Source of the DNA: Ricinus communis
Taxonomy: Eukaryota; Streptophyta; Magnoliopsida; Malpighiales; Euphorbiaceae
Assembly: GCF_019578655.1 (NCBI RefSeq)
Contig: NC_063260.1
Span: 31,706,888 to 31,770,887, forward strand
Reading direction: 5' to 3'
Length of the DNA stretch: 64,000 bases
Shown here: positions 48,828-62,600 of the stretch, piece after piece
Numbering within the stretch: the first letter of the stretch is position 1
Layout: each line of letters opens with the position of its first letter
Notes under the pieces: model-generated
Seen by the model: the letters and a program-made list of their open reading frames with translations, nothing else
What the model was told of the DNA's origin: nothing
Databases searched by the model: none
Program-made: the position numbers and the translations under genes

Positions 48828-50704
48828 TCATCTCTTACGTCGCTTGGCCTCTACCTGCAAAGTTCATCGTATTAATTAATAAATTTATACTAGTGAGAAT
48901 GGAGGAAATAGTACAATACACAAATGAATGGTGGATAGCTACAAATAACTAGAAGGTTTAAAACAGTATGATTAGTCCAAATACAGCATGATGGTTAAAG
49001 ATGTAAGGCAACAGCTAAAATTTAAGATGGCACCTTTTAAACTAAATCATCTCAAGTAAACATCACAAGAAAATGACAAGTATTCTGATAAAATTAGTGC
49101 TTGCTGCATCAAACACCTTGATATCTATCCTGCTACAGCTAGCCGTATTTGAGAAATACTGTTATATAACAACCAAGTTAGAAATGCAGTATTCGAGAAA
49201 TCTCATACCTTGCTATCAGCTGGTGGTGATGAAGAAAATCCATTCTGTGATCTTTTAACATCATCATCTAATGCACATTCAGAACATACAAAGTGATCTA
49301 ACTTCTTTGCATCCTCAATGGTCATGCCCATACAAGCAGGGTGATACCTACAAAGAAGATGCAAGATAGCCAAGAGGCATCATTTAAAAAGAGAGGTCCC
49401 TAGAAGCTCACATAGTGAACTTGAACATGTAATTGAGCAATCTAATTTATTGTCAAATTAATGCAGATCTTGAACAGAAAACTATTTCCCATACAGAATC
49501 ACACCACCAACAATTTTGATCAACACAAGCAAATTAGTGGAAACTTAGACCGAACAAGCACTCAAGTTATAGTCCGAATGCCAAAGGAGAACAAGGTTAG
49601 AAACATCTATTAACTAATCCAAATTCTCTCAAACAAATGGACAACAATAACATCAACTAATTGACTTGTAATAAACAGTATACAGAATTATTTTAGTACT
49701 TTGTCTTAAATTGGAAAGACTGTTCCTTTTTAATCCTTGAGATTCTTGTTTTGTGCAAAATTCATAAACCAATTACTGTTTATTCAATATGAACAACTTG
49801 CGCAGAATTCAATGCTGAAGTTCATGATTTTCTGAACCCGCTTCTGGAAATGAATTTATAAGTTTGGATGTGACAGTGGTCAAAGTTTCACCTTTCTTGT
49901 TTACTCTAATGGAGTATATATCCCATAAAGCTTTACATACATGTACACTAAGGTACTTGATAAAGTGGGTCAAAACAAAATCTTCAAGTCTTCCAAGTTC
50001 AAGGGAAAAGGATGAACTTTACCAGTCTTTGCAACCTTCACATTGCACCATAAGATCATCCGGGTTATATGGCATCTCACATTTACAATACCTTGAAGAA
50101 AACAAGAAGCAAGAAGCACTTTAAATCCTAATGAATAATACAATATCGAAACAAGAAAGCAAAAGAAAAACAAGTAAAACTCACACAGCAACACGGTCGG
50201 GAGTAAAGCCACCAGTAGCAGCCTTATACTCAAACCTACAGTAATAATCCTCAACACCAACATCCTCAAGTTTAGTGTAGTTCTTAAAAGAGTGAACTAT
50301 ACACTTGCCTTCAATAGTGTGACCACTCTGGACATCAAAATGGTCAGATAAGAAGAGCTCTTTGGCCCCATGAAACTGCCTGCGGCCCCCAAGAGCCTCC
50401 TCGGGGCGATAGTACCACCTCACTCTTACTTTAACATTGTTTCTGCAGTCAGCCTCGATCCCCTCGATTTTAGCAACGTAAGGCGGCTTTCCGGTGTCCG
50501 ATGGTCTCATCAACACGCAATCCCCCACTGCCAAACCAGCAAAAAAAGATTTAGCAACAGAGTCGAGATAAATACAAGTATGTGCATGCATACATATGGA
50601 GATATACCTTTGACGATTTTGTTGGTGCCGCGAATGGTGTAGGAGTCGAGTTCTCTTTTGGGAGCTTTGGGCTTGGAGACAAGGCCTGGTCTAGTTTTGG
50701 CCAT
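48828..50704 (-). CDS. EBS: BAH-PHD chromatin reader EBS (EARLY BOLTING IN SHORT DAYS)
   Basis: Nuclear histone reader: in Arabidopsis EBS binds H3K27me3 through its BAH domain and H3K4me2/3 through its PHD finger, repressing flowering genes. Exons (minus): 50704-50608, 50527-50185, 50091-50023, 49347-49209, 48854-48828, giving 224 residues in frame, near the family's 228-234. The BAH domain includes [40 protein letters not shown] and [10 protein letters not shown]. The PHD finger is [20 protein letters not shown] and KDWYHPAC…FVCSEC. The tail is basic (EAKRRKR). The start MAKTRPG and the [10 protein letters not shown] segment match EBS rather than SHL. An ATG two codons upstream (50710) is a possible alternative start. 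Confidence 0.95.
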
Positions 50705-53056
50705 GGACAAAGATTGGATTTTTAAGTAATGTGAGAATTAACAAGGTTAAAATGGGGAAGATTTTTAGGAATTTGGAGGGAGAGGAACCCTAGCTTTAGC
50801 TTCTTCTCATGGAGAGGAAGGAGAAGAGACCTTAGTTACTTCGTTGTCTAGTTTGTTAATTAAATGCGCTTAGCTGTAGCAGCTCACCTTTTTTCTTTTT
50901 TTCTTCTCCTTTTGAAATTTAGAAATGCAAATTAATAAGCTTTTCACTAATCTCTGTGTTCCCTTTTTAATTAGACTGTAATTGTTAAAAGGGAATATTA
51001 AAACTCAAATCATTATTCTTAGAGTTCCAATGAAATCTCAATCTCAATCTCTTGATTTCACATTTTTCCACTTATTTAGCAATTTGCTCCCTTAACTTTC
51101 ATGTCAAACTCGCTTTACCACAAATTTAACTTTCTACACATTTTAACCCATATCTTTGCATTTTATGGTTTGATTTGCCCCTCATTTACGCCTCCAACTT
51201 AGGCGCTTCTTATTATTATTATTATCAACAACAAAGACTTTTAATTAAATAAGAATTCATCCTTATTTCTCATTTTCTTTTTACTTCAAGTTTCAAAAAT
51301 AATAATGGCATTAAAATCACATTTTCACCAAATTTTTTTCTTTTTCCAAAACTCTAATATTCAAAAATTAGGCAATCTTTTTTTCTAATCTAGCAATAAG
51401 AAATTCTTCAATTTCCAAGTGGTAATTAGATGCAGCAAATATCCAAAATAATAAATAAATTAATATTAAAACCAATAAACCTCGAAACACCATTGTGTAT
51501 ACATAAATGTGTAATATTGAACAAAACCAAAGTAGAATATTTAAGTTAGTTAACTTATGCAAATTCAACTCTTTCACTATTATAATTAAAGTGCAATTTG
51601 TTTCAATTTAGTAAATATTAAGTTGTATAAAAAAATCCATAACCATCGGTACCTCTTCAAAAATTTAAAAATATAAAAACAATAACCAGTTTACCATAAA
51701 AATATTAAAAGAAGACGAAAATGCTAATGATCTTATTATCAAACTCAATTTGCTCACTCAGACATACTTTAATACAAGGCTCGTGTTCATATATATATAT
51801 ATATTCATAAATATTTACTAATATATTTTTTTATTTGAGAATCCTAAAAATTAATAATTAAGCTTAGCGGGTTTTGGAATTAAAAATTGATTGGTGAATA
51901 AGGATTCATGAAGACTAAAATTGAATTTAAAATAGATATCTTTTTTGAAGATTAATATTGATTAGGAAAATCATCTAAGAAAGGAAAATTGATTGGGGAA
52001 TAAGGTTTATAGTTTGATTGAGAATATAGAGAAGAAAGAAAATTAAAACATGAGGGAAAAATAATTAATTTTTCTAGAAGAACATAGAGTGTGTCATATT
52101 CTCTCACAATTGAGCCTATTTGACTGTAAATGCAAAGCCTAGGGTAAAGTGTCCAAGAAGTTAATTTGGGAGTAAGTTGAGTTTTGCATAAAAGTTCAGG
52201 GGGCAATCGGTCAACATTTTTCTCCTGAAAAAGCTCTTATAAAGTGTAACGCAAAGCATATTATGCAGTCAGAATTAGACAAGTCTGATCCCATTGGGTT
52301 GGCCACATAAGGCAGTCTTTTGCAGGAATCCGTACCGTTTGCAGGGCGGGTGAGAAAATGAGTACCAAACAAGCGTGAAATTAAATCAGGAAATGAGACG
52401 AAACTGCCCTGACAAGATAGGGCATCTCATCAGAATCATATTATCCAAAAAGGGCATAATTCAGATCAACCGGAAAAGGAATCAAGAAATGTAAAGACTT
52501 ATTTGCTATGACTCTTCAAGTCTTCAGCCATACTCAGATGAGATTTTTACTTAAATACCAGCAAGGAAATATAAAACTAACTTTCTATCAATGATATCCT
52601 CAAAGATCATTTGAAATCAATAAAGCTTATGCTTTAGTCAAGCTGTAATTTCTGCTGCAAACCCAAAACGGCAGCAAGTGAAGCACTTTCTTTTTATAGC
52701 AGCAGTTTCTCTGATTTTTTAAGAAAAAAAAAAAAAAAATATGGCATTTACAGCAGGCATTTTACAGTACATGAAGATCAAAGCAACAAACACTCGTTAA
52801 CAGAAGAGAGATAACCAAGTGAAAGCAGTTTTCTTCTCCCTGACAATACCATAGCAAAATATGTCATGGCATGCTAGACCTTTCAACAAAATTTGACTAC
52901 AAGAACTTCCTACAACTAGTTCAAGAAAACGGGCATTTGATTGCACATTTTGACTAAAAGACAGAAACAATATTAATAATGATACACGTTATTCTGGTTG
53001 TATTTTCTCTTCCAGCTTAAAACTGGCAGAAAAGAGCGCAAAATGAGCTTGTCACT
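50705..53056. other. AT-rich intergenic, EBS promoter to L4 gene 3' flank
   Basis: About 2.3 kb. It has an (AT)n microsatellite near 51795-51812, an A-run near 52722-52738 and many T- or A-rich patches. No convincing coding or RNA gene. The part beyond about 52600 probably includes the 3' UTR of the L4 gene. Confidence 0.5.
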
Positions 53057-56000
53057 TCATCGGTTAATTGGAGTGTGCATCCGCTCAACAATCCTGTTTA
53101 CAGCATCACGAGACATCACCAGCGTATCATGCAGCAATATGCTATACACATTCAACCCCTGTAAAGAATACAAGAAAGGTTAGCTCATGAGACAGAGAAG
53201 CCCAAGTCAATAAACAGATTGCTCATGCAATCATCATCTCTAACAGAATACGCAAGCCAGTTTATAAGTTGCTATGATGATGACAAGTGAATCTTCAAAT
53301 AGTGAAAAGCTTTAATTTATATTATTTTTGAAATAATATAAGCAGGCAAAGGATGACAGTGTTCTACAGCAATTTTGTGATTCCTGCCTGGTAACCATTT
53401 GAGAGAAGGGGAAAAATTAAAAATGTCAGGCCAGGTAAAAGGAAGGCTTTATAATGCCTTCAGTAGAATATGGATAACATGGGAAGTTGCAATTTTCACT
53501 TGCCAGTAAGAATCATCTATATTATTTAGGAATAAACTTACAATAATCTTAAACAACAATTTGAGAGATTCAAAGAGTGGTGCCGCCACTTGTGTTATCT
53601 AGAGCAATATCCTAAGGTTTTATCCCTAAATGACCACACCAAATAAGACGTTGCATTACTCAGAGTGGTATTTCCAAAGCAGCCTATTCGTTTCAAGATC
53701 CAGATTACATTTATTTTATTCCATATCCAACGACAGTGTAGGAAGAATGAAGAGGCAAATCTTAACTTACAATTGAAGGCAGCACATTGACATAATGTAG
53801 ATTTTGTGCAGCCAACTTCAGCTTTTCATTAATAGGGCCGCCATCAACCAGCAGTAGCTTCTTGGTCTCTTCCATTTGCTTGACATAGTTCACAATATTC
53901 TTAGTTTTATGCGTAGGGATCTCCAAATCCTCAAAAACCAAGAGCTGCATAATTTACAAACTTTAGACATAAAAATTAAAGGAATTCAATATGAACTACA
54001 AACATAGAAGTGACATGACAAGACACGAGCTAATTTCAGTAACTTAAATCAGTGGGATATAAACTTCGTAGCCAGTATAAACGCAAAGAGCCATTTAATA
54101 AAGATGTTAATCACAAAAGAGCCATCATCTTTCTCACAAACATACGTCAAAAACAGACATTTAAACCGGCAGAATATAAATTATGACTAACAACAGGAAG
54201 ACAGCGAACAAAAGCTTGAGGAGAGTAAAGATAGTAATCACAAGCGATCAATCATCTTTCCGAAGAACAATGGTTTATGTATTGAATGTGTAATGATGCA
54301 AAAGAATGGTTGCATCTCAAATATTTTAGAACCTACATTACCCGTTAATGCAATGGGCATTCGTCAGACAGGCCGCGCATAAGAAACTTATGAGCAGTTC
54401 ATAGATACAGCCGTTACAACTTAAGCAATGAAGCAGTGACATACCTTTCCTTCTGCCGCACGAGCGGTCAAAGCAATTTTCAAGCCCAGGCGCCTAACCT
54501 TCTTGTTGCATTTAATAGCATGACTCCGTGGCTTAGGGCCATGCATTGTAGCACCACCCCTAAACTGTTATCCAAGTAGCAATCATTAAGGACCAGCTAA
54601 GTTGCTATAACTACCCAACAGCTCAAACATCAACCACCTGATGATGTACAAGGTTTAACAGCTTTAATACCTGTGGTCCACGCAGTGTTCCATGCCTTGC
54701 TCGACCAGTACCCTTCTGACGATATGGCTTTTTCCCAGTCCCGCTAACCTCACTAATTGTTTTTGTTGAATGTGTACCCTGCAGAAAACTCAAAACAGCA
54801 TATTAAAACTTTTACATGTAGAGTTAAGTATACATATGAGAAGGATATCTAACATTATTGATATTCCATCAGACTGCTCCTCTCAGTAACGCAACTAAAT
54901 ATCTTTTAATATGAACAGTAGGAAAGGAATAGATTCATCAACCCTCAATGCTTCCCGCTTTCACTTTTTTCTCAAAGATTATAGTTTACTCACAGATATT
55001 CCTTCACTAAAAGTCAAATTTGGATCAAACAAATCATGGTACCATTTATGCCATAAAATTACATTCTTTGAGGCTCTAAAAAATGGTTGCCATCACCTGT
55101 TGTCGTTTTGCAAGTTGCCATCGCACAACACGGTGAATAATATGCTTCTTAATGGGCACATCAAAGACATCACCAGCCAAAACCATAAACCCCTTATCCT
55201 CATTAAGAAAATTTGTCACTGGAATTACCAGGTCCTCATGAAGTCCTATGTAACATCATAAAATTAATCAAAAAAACCCATTCAACTGTCACATAATACA
55301 CATTGACAACAGAAGATTTAAAATGATATTTAAAATGAGTTTAATACAGAATATGAGACATGTGACAGGACACAGACCAATTAAGAAAAATGTAAACTTT
55401 CTTACTCTTAAGCAAAGATCAGCTTTTTAAAGCAATTATTACTGGATCTGAACTACACTAAAATTTACTTAGGCAAGCCACATCAATCTGTGGGAAAAGA
55501 GAACTTAAATTGGTTTAGGTTGGCCCTTTAGTAGCATAAGAATATAGCAGACAGTGGCAATTGTGAACAATAGTTAAGATCCCTTAAGCAAATGGTAGTG
55601 GCTATAGACTGAGTTCCTACTAAATAATAGCACAATTGGAAAAACAGAGTTTCACTAAACAGTGGACACAAAGGAGTCCTCTACTATAGAGTTTCACTAG
55701 CCTTAGATTTTCAAGCCCAACGTATAAGAATTCTTTCCAACATTTGATCCTCACAACATACAGTGACAAATGATAAAAAAAAAAAAGCCAAAACAAATGC
55801 AATCAAGTATCTGAATTTCGAGGTAAACAATTAACTCACCAAATTAATATCATAAGTAGACACTAGTTTCAACAGCTAGAACATTTTGCTAAGCAATGCA
55901 GGTCCTAAAATCAAGCAAGCAAGAACTCTCTTAATACCTATCTCACGCTCTGGTGTAAGTAAAGTCTTTGTAGACAACAAATCTGAGGGAAATGCATCAT

Positions 56001-56410
56001 CACTAGATCCTGGAGTCAAGATAGATGTTGATAACTTCCGGCAAGCTAGGGAAGCCGCCCCATTCTACATTCAATTAAGATTTTATGAAAATGGGCTTAT
56101 GTTTGCATTTAGAGTGCAAGAAATGGATGAATCTTAACCTTGCAAAAAAAAACAGCAGAAGAAAACTTTATCAACGAGAAAGTACCTTTATAAAGCTGGA
56201 AGATTCTGCAGAAAATAAGCAATCCGCAGAAGATTCTGTCACAGGAATCAACAATATTATAGAAAGCTAAACACTTTAGAAGCCAGTAAGTATTCTATAA
56301 AGCAATTCCAAGTAATATCTCTTACCATGAGAAGCTCGAAATGATTGATGAGTAAGAGATGGTAAGGACCTAAAAGAGCGTAAAATCCTTCGAGATATCG
56401 ACACTGCCAT
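53057..56410 (-). CDS. RPL4: Organellar (probably mitochondrial) large-subunit ribosomal protein L4 (uL4)
   Basis: Component of the organellar large ribosomal subunit that lines the peptide exit tunnel. Exons (minus): 56410-56326, 56045-55938, 55245-55097, 54778-54671, 54564-54445, 53944-53771, 53158-53057, giving 281 residues in frame. The N-terminus ([20 protein letters not shown]) is Arg/Ser-rich without acids, typical of a mitochondrial presequence. The uL4 core is clear: [80 protein letters not shown] and [18 protein letters not shown]. Exon 2 was joined at the CCCTAG| acceptor (56046) because the earlier TGTAG| acceptor brings a stop codon. A telo-box lies upstream (56674-56681). A plastid location is less likely from the short core but not excluded. 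Confidence 0.92.
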
Positions 56411-56470
56411 ACTCTTAACAAACTAATAGGAAAAAAGAACAACGACGATATAAGAACGGAAGCGGCGAGT

Positions 56471-56497
56471 AGAAGAAGAAGAAGAAGAAGAAGAAGA
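56471..56497. repeat. (AGA)n microsatellite in the L4 gene leader
   Basis: About nine AGA units, read as TCT repeats in the 5' leader of the minus-strand L4 gene, 61 bases upstream of its ATG. Confidence 0.85.
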
Positions 56498-56673
56498 GTG
56501 GCAGGAGCAGGAGCAAAAATGGCAGCGGTGAACGGGAGCGGCTATCACAACAAGAAGAAGGATTAGCGATCACAACGGCAACAATGACAAGTTCATAGAG
56601 GTTGAAGATGAGATGAGTGGCACAAGTTAGGGGGCAATGAAAGCGACGGGCAGTTCTTTGATAGAAAATAAAA

Positions 56674-56681
56674 TTAGGGTT
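56674..56681 (-). promoter_or_regulatory. Telo-box (AACCCTAA) upstream of the L4 gene
   Basis: TTAGGGTT on the plus strand reads AACCCTAA in the direction of the L4 gene, about 265 bases before its ATG. Telo-boxes are common in plant ribosomal protein promoters, which fits the gene. Confidence 0.45.
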
Positions 56682-59605
56682 GTGTCATTTTTTGTTTGTT
56701 TTAGCTTTTACTTGCATCGTAGTTTTAATTAATTTCAAATTTACATAATTTTAATTTTTTTTTCATCGGCAAAAGATTTCTTAATTAAATTTAACAAATA
56801 AATACTTAATTATTAATAATAAAATAATTTTTAATAAGTACTAATTTTTAAATTCTACTATTGAAAATATAAATTGAGCTAAAATAGAATTTAGCCGTCC
56901 ATAGAATCTAAAAATCTATTTAAATCTTATTTTTTTAATTTCTTTTATTACATTTCAAATACTTTAAAATTAAAATTTTATTTATATTCAACCATGAATT
57001 ATGAGATTATAAAATAAAAATTAAGACATATATTATATAGAAAACTTTATTTATATTTGCAAAGTCATAAAAAGACACAAGTATTAGTTAGTAGTTGAGT
57101 TTAATAGTAATTCTATTATTATTATTATTTTAACAATAAAAGATTATACTCTAATTCCTTCTCAATATAAATATGTAATTTGCTTAATAACAAAAGAACT
57201 TTGTAACATTATTTTATATTTTAGCAGATTATACCATTAACGTTTTGATAGTGAATAGAATAGCATTACTCTGACGCCATCATATTTTAATAAAAATACA
57301 ATATTATTAATTAGTTAGAATATATTATTAGTAGCAAATTGTTTTATAAATATGAATGGATGTTATATTTAGCACTACATAATATTATTTTGTTAGATAC
57401 TATAAATATTTTTCTCACTGTAGGCTTTGTATTTTTCATTACAAATGAAGGATGTAAACTTAATAAATTGACTTTTACTTCTTTTTTTTTCAATAAAATG
57501 ATATATAATTTAAAAGGGTCAAAATTGAAATGGCATTGCGAACAAAAGAAAAAATTATAAATTGTCCGATATAAATATACATGTGTTACCCATTAAAATA
57601 AACGGGTATTGATAAGTAAATTTTGAAATAAAGTTATGAATTCCATTCCGATGGTCATTCTGGATTTGCCAATTGGAATGAAATATTTCGGTATCAAAGT
57701 ATTTTTAAATCTCGTTTTGGACTGTTCCGTTATATATATATATATATACTATCAAAATACAACACTATAAAATTAATATCTATAATATAATTAGATAGAA
57801 TTAGAAAGCAACAAGTAAATAGTGATACAATTTCCATTATTATAAAATTACAATAGTGAAATTTATTTCTATAACACAACCAACCAAGGTACAAAATAGT
57901 ATTTTGTATGCAACAAAGCTCTAAAAATCAAATTACATAAGTTTTGAGTTATTATTTTTATATAATATTGATTAAATAATAAAAAATTTAAGAATTAAGT
58001 GAAAAAAAAATTTAGGTAGAGTACAAAAATAAAATAATAAATAAAAATAAAAAGATGATTTTATGACATCATTTTAAATTTTAATTTATTTTTATTGATA
58101 AAATTTTATTAAGTTATAGTTAATTATTACTGATTTATTTAACTTAATTTAATGATATGATAATAATTTTTTTTATAAAATTGTCTCCTCTCGGCCAATT
58201 TTATTAATTCCGGTATAATTTCGTTCGTTTCGATCCAAAATGATAAAGATTTTGACCGTTACAGAATACAAAATATTTAATTTTAATTTTTTAAATAGGC
58301 AAAGAGTTAAACTTTTAAACTCAAACACAAAAATTATAATTGAGTTTGGCCACGTCAGCTACCGAAAAGGAACCAAATTTTGTTTTGTTAGGTTTTCAAA
58401 AGGTACAACTACATAGGCGGTGTAAACCGGAAGAGACAGGTATGACCCGGTCCACTTCGGAAAGATTGGGCTTGGCTCATAATTGACCAACTACAGAAAA
58501 GACGAAACACGACTCCTCCCGTCTCTTCCAAGCAATCACAAGCCTTCACCAATGGAAGCCGCAAATTGAGTCGGCTAAACTCTGTAGCGTAGAGCAGAAT
58601 AGCACAGTAAGTAATCTAATCTCCCTATAAAACCTGACACTTGCTTTGAATTTTCTATGCCTTGAGCCATTTCCTTTTATACTCATGGCTCTTTGATGCC
58701 TTATTATGATTGCTTTTTTATTTGGTTCTTTGCTTTTATAGGCATTATATTATAACTCTTAATTAATACTATCATCACCAAATATTTACACACCTGTGAA
58801 ACATCAGGAGCAAGTAATTATTCTGTTGACACCTGCAAATGGAAATGCAAATGCAAATGTCTTTTGAGAATAAACTATTAGGGGAACACAATTCAATAAA
58901 GTCCCCAAAACTAATAACAATAACTAATCAACACACATCTATATATCCATCATCCACCGTTGAGAGCTGCGACTACAAAGAGTCATCAACAACTCTTTAA
59001 AGGCAAAGCTTTAACTTCTAAGAACAAACTCACTCCTGCAATTTAAGGAGCTGCCAACCTTCAATATTCACTAACTAGTGCTCTGTCGGGTTCAACCCTA
59101 CTTTTATGAGCCATGAGCAAATGGACAGTCTCAATGCCTCGCACCCATCACTCGACATATGATGACATCCCAAGTTTTTTCCAAAATTTTTTGAGTCTTC
59201 AAACAGTACCATGTCTATGATTTCTCCCACACTAGGCATCTAAATATTCCCACAAAGCATAGCAATAGGCCAGACATTTAGACTGAATCAACATTTGTTA
59301 TTTCACCACCAAAATCCAGTTATGTAGTAGTTACTGAACTCCAGAGCTCCAGACTTTTACTTGTTTGACCTTTAGTTGCCAAACTAACTATTTCATATCA
59401 AACTCAATTTGAAATCATTTCAAAAACTTACCCATGCATATCTAAATAAGAGAGCCATTAGCTTAAATTCAGTTACAGTTGATAATCTTCAGACACATAC
59501 AAGTACATAGCATAACACCAAGTCAAACAAGTGTAAATTATAAATACACTTTAATTGCATTCCCACAATTAGGATCCCATTACATATGTATATATACTAT
59601 CATCC
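56682..59605. other. AT-rich intergenic between L4 and STM, with a less AT-rich island near 58350-58650
   Basis: Mostly very AT-rich, with a (TA)n run at about 57732-57749. The stretch 58350-58650 is richer in G and C and reads like a promoter and short untranslated exon on the plus strand, ending in a strong donor (CACA|GTAAGTAA) near 58611; no coding exon follows before the STM 3' end. The last few hundred bases probably belong to the STM 3' UTR. Confidence 0.4.
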
Positions 59606-62600
59606 TCAAAGCAGTGCGGGAGAGATATCCATTGGGAAAGGATTTCCAAGAACATTATCCATATAATAGTGAGGATGGGTAGCATCCATCACCACGAACT
59701 GCATATCCTCCGATGGTTTCCAATGCCGTTTTCTTTGGTTAATGAACCAGTTATTTATTTGCTTCTGATCCAAACCAGTAGATTCTGCAAGGGCCAGCTT
59801 CTGTGACTCCTGTTCAAACCAAATTTTATCATATAAAATGACCCTCTCACCGCTAATTTGCATACATATGGGAGGACAAGTGACAAACCCCAGGAAGAAT
59901 TTTAACTTGGTCCAAAAAAGTATTACGCAATCTCCATCACAAAAGAAGTTGAACAATTTTCTTCATGCTAATCCACAAACTCCTAATCATGACTCAACAC
60001 TTCCAATCTTAGTCTTGATGCATTAATTTTAGGTGCCATGCATTCATGCGCAATGATTGTTAAAAATGATAATCTTCCAGCACGTCAATCTGTCAAGACT
60101 TTGGTATTTACTGCTCCTTAGACCTAATAAGCAGTGGGGATAAAATAAGAGGTAGCTCTCCACTGCTTCCCAACAAGCAATTAAAATGAGATCCTAAACT
60201 TGAAATTTAATCAATGCAACTCAACCCCATACCTCCTACCCCGCCATTAAAGGGCACGACAGACAGATGGTCACAACGTAGGATAACTGACAAAATACAT
60301 TCATCTTTATCGCTTTCTTTACCACTGTAAGGATGGCAAATGAGTTCATAAAAGGCTATTGATGATCAGCAGTCGAGCAAATTATTTTCCACAAACATCT
60401 GGTTTCCTTTCCTGTTTATCTTGTTCGTTCTTTCAAATTTTTTTCTCTATTCTGCTATATATCCTTTGCAAAAGAAATGCACCTAGCACTAGATTAATAC
60501 ACTAATTCCCAGCTTCGTGTGTAGCCCCAAAATAGTTGTAAAATATATGTATTAGAAATGCTTACCGATGGATAAGGCCATTTGTAATGTCTGCTCCACC
60601 AATCCAGCAACTGTTGCCTAGCTTCTTTGGGTAGCTTTCCCTTCTTCCTCTTCTTCATAAACTCCTGCTTGAGACTGCCTAAATAACCACTGTACCTGCG
60701 AAGTAGCTGACCTTTCAGTTCCTGATCTTCTGCCTGGGGATCTATGAAGTTATTGTTAACATCAACCTCCTCTTCAGAAGATCCATTCCTATCACTGGCC
60801 TCACCCAGAGCTGATGGCAAGCATCGCAAAAATGCACAAACATGATCTTTAGAACAACTTTCAGAAACAAGTATCACAAATGATTGACTTCTGATTTAAC
60901 TTAAAATGTAGTGAAAGGAAGTATAATCTGCCAAGCTGCTTAAAATTAGATATTCTTTACATCATCCAATATGTCAAAAGCTTAAACTATTCTAATTCGT
61001 TACTCCGCTCAGGAAGGAATCCACCACTGAAAAAAGAAAACAAAAGTAAAGGCTCTACAAGGACTCATTTTCCAGAAAACAGTTTTGCTCTATTGTATCT
61101 TGCTGTTACTGTGTCTTCCCCTTCTTGTCCTTTACACAATGATAGCACAATCACCTTACTAGCAAATCTCTTCTCTCAGAAATTTGTTTTGCTCCAACCT
61201 GGTTATTAGGTTGACTATTCTAGGAAGGCAAAGATAATATTAAAACTGCCCATTTTAGATGACAAAATCTAACTGCAGAATGTGTAGAAAACCAACCATA
61301 AATCAGCAAAAAAAAAAAAAAAAAGAAGAAACACAACCAAATAAATATAACAAGACACTTCAGCATTCTTACCTCCTAATGAAGTCATTCAAAATAAATT
61401 TTACACTAGTAAAATCAGACCATGATAGAGATAAATCTCCTTCATGATTCTTCTAGGCATGCCTTGTTAATACTATTAAACATTTTATTTGCTTTCTTTT
61501 TGGTCTAAGTTAACTTAAACAACATATACAACAATGGCATGCATACAGAACCATCAATGCAAAACGTATTAGAAAGAATCTCATGTGAGGAAAAAGATAA
61601 AAAGGCCTTCTAATGTCCAAGAGATAATAACAATTCATAAATTCACAAGAAATTGAATATTGGATAGAAAAGGAGAATTATTCTACCATCCATGAGGTGG
61701 TTTTATTAACATTTCAAAAGAAAGCATTATCTGAATCAATGCTAGGTGAACTTTATGAGTATTCTCATTTTAAGCAACATTTAGCAGTATATTTCAGAGA
61801 GTTGAAATGGGCAATCACTAAGATTTATAATTAACTTAAACACACTTTTCCTATAAAATCTAGAAATACAGCTACTTCTTATGTGCATTTCCTTGATGCT
61901 CATAAATTATTTTCAGAAGTAGGAAAAAATTACATGAACTCACTTATCATAATTAATAATTAAGGTGAATGCACTGTGGAACACAAACTTTAAACAATTA
62001 GTAACCAACATATAAAGCATAACATTTCTGTTACACCAAATACATTTAAATAGTACTTATCTTTTTCACTGAATGATGGTTATTTTGACCTCTAAAGTCT
62101 ATCTTATGGTGCTCATAAGGTACCCTTATTAGACCCACATGTATCATTTTTCCAGGACTCGGACTTTAAAAAAGGTGCAAATATAAGTTGCTTAGATTGA
62201 GACATCTTTCACTAAGGTAACAATATTCTAGGTAATTAATTAACATAACCATTAGTTGAAAAGAAAGAAAGAAGGTCAGACTCCAAAAGGACCTTTGGCT
62301 CCTTTTCATGCTATCATAATCCTTCTTGATGCTTCTTTAATCTAACAATCAAGCAATGCAGACACTCGACAGGAAATGGAATTGCATGTTCAACCACAAA
62401 ATAGCTTCCCTACAAATCAACCTTTAATTTATCTCCACGAATACAAGGCTTCTTCGCTCTTACATTGATCAGAAGAAGAAAAATATGCTAGTTAAAACAC
62501 ATTTCAAGAAGATCGTTATTGCAAAGGAAACAGAAATACATATATCAGATATTAAATCAACAGGTATCAATTGAACCAACTAAGACAGAAAATTATGTTC

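Noticed and set aside
55938..56058. TGTAG acceptor for L4 exon 2
   Set aside because: It gives a frame with an early stop after the 85-nt first exon; the CCCTAG acceptor at 56046 keeps the frame.
55886..56270. 83- and 61-codon plus-strand frames
   Set aside because: They overlay exon 2 of the minus-strand L4 gene, which is in frame with the rest of that protein.
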